Source of the DNA: CAYZEZ01 sp964477295
GTDB taxonomy: Bacteria > Bacteroidota > Bacteroidia > Bacteroidales > SM23-62
Reading direction: 5' to 3'
Length of the DNA stretch: 5,715 bases
Assembly (NCBI GenBank): GCA_964477295.1
Contig: CAYZEZ010000295.1
Span: forward strand, 1 to 5,715
Shown here: piece after piece, positions 5,583-5,715 of the stretch
How the letters are laid out: each line of letters opens with the position of its first letter
Position numbering within the stretch: the first letter of the stretch is position 1
Notes under the pieces: model-generated
What the model was told of the DNA's origin: nothing
The model's database searches: none
What the model saw: only the letters and a program-made list of their open reading frames with translations
Program-made: the position numbers and the translations under genes

Positions 5583-5715
5583 ATGAAAAGAGTAGCCTTT
5601 AAAATGAAACTATTTCCGGGAAAGAAAGATGAATATATCCGGAGGCATGCTGAAATCTGGCAGGAATTAACGCAATTGCTTAAGGATAATGGCATTTCAG
5701 ATTACAGTATTTTCC
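5583..5715 (+). CDS. rhaM: L-rhamnose mutarotase, N-terminal 44 residues, cut by the window edge
   Basis: RhaM interconverts the alpha and beta anomers of L-rhamnopyranose in the cytoplasm, feeding the rhamnose isomerase pathway. The visible 44 residues match the family from the first residue: MKRVAFKMKLFPG, then DEYIRRHAEIWQEL and NGISDYSIF. Tyr18 and His22 fall at exactly the numbers of the active-site Tyr18 and His22 of E. coli RhaM (recalled), with no gap needed. The family is about 105 residues long, so roughly 60 residues lie beyond the window. The start is three bases after the glycosidase stop, so the two are almost certainly co-transcribed. No Shine-Dalgarno sequence is visible; the leader is A-rich. 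A member of the same fold with another sugar substrate is possible but less likely. Confidence 0.9.
   Translation, partial: MKRVAFKMKLFPGKKDEYIRRHAEIWQELTQLLKDNGISDYSIF

Overview
The window looks like chromosomal DNA of a Bacteroidota bacterium, probably a Bacteroidales or Marinilabiliales-type environmental lineage; the rank below phylum is a guess. The reasons are that start codons sit behind A/T-rich leaders with no Shine-Dalgarno sequence, the composition is moderately AT-rich, heptameric AACCTGY arrays lie between genes, and the proteins are typical of the phylum: an exported caspase with a DUF4384-like domain, a lipid-anchored glycosidase and an L-rhamnose mutarotase. All genes read on the + strand.

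Layout. 1-56 is a tandem array of a 7-bp unit, cut by the left window edge. 89-328 encodes a 79-residue cytoplasmic protein of unknown function. 329-569 is non-coding: a degenerate echo of the AACCTG sequence, then a possible promoter and a perfect 7-bp inverted repeat just ahead of the next gene. 570-2066 encodes an exported HtrA-like serine protease with one PDZ domain and an unrecognised C-terminal domain. 2067-2182 is a gap filled mostly by a compact palindromic (REP-like) element. 2183-4213 encodes an exported caspase/metacaspase-like (C14) protease with long C-terminal domains ending in a DUF4384-like module. 4235-4278 is a strong intrinsic terminator. 4284-5579 encodes a lipoprotein glycoside hydrolase (GH2-type TIM barrel, clan GH-A) with a C-terminal PKD/Ig-like domain. 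From 5583, three bases after that stop, begins rhaM (L-rhamnose mutarotase), cut by the right window edge.

How the genes fit together. Two units are suggested. The first is a pair of exported proteases, a PDZ-bearing serine protease and a caspase homologue, predicted to act in the cell envelope. The caspase keeps its His/Cys dyad and the acidic residues expected to select basic P1 residues. It also carries four Thr-Arg-Gly motifs, two bracketing the loop where caspases are usually processed and two near the C-terminus. This suggests self-processing or processing by a partner, and is the most interesting signal in the window. The second unit, after the terminator, couples a surface or periplasmic glycosidase to a sugar mutarotase, which points to use of a rhamnose-containing glycan. 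No mobile element genes, CRISPR arrays, tRNA or rRNA were seen.
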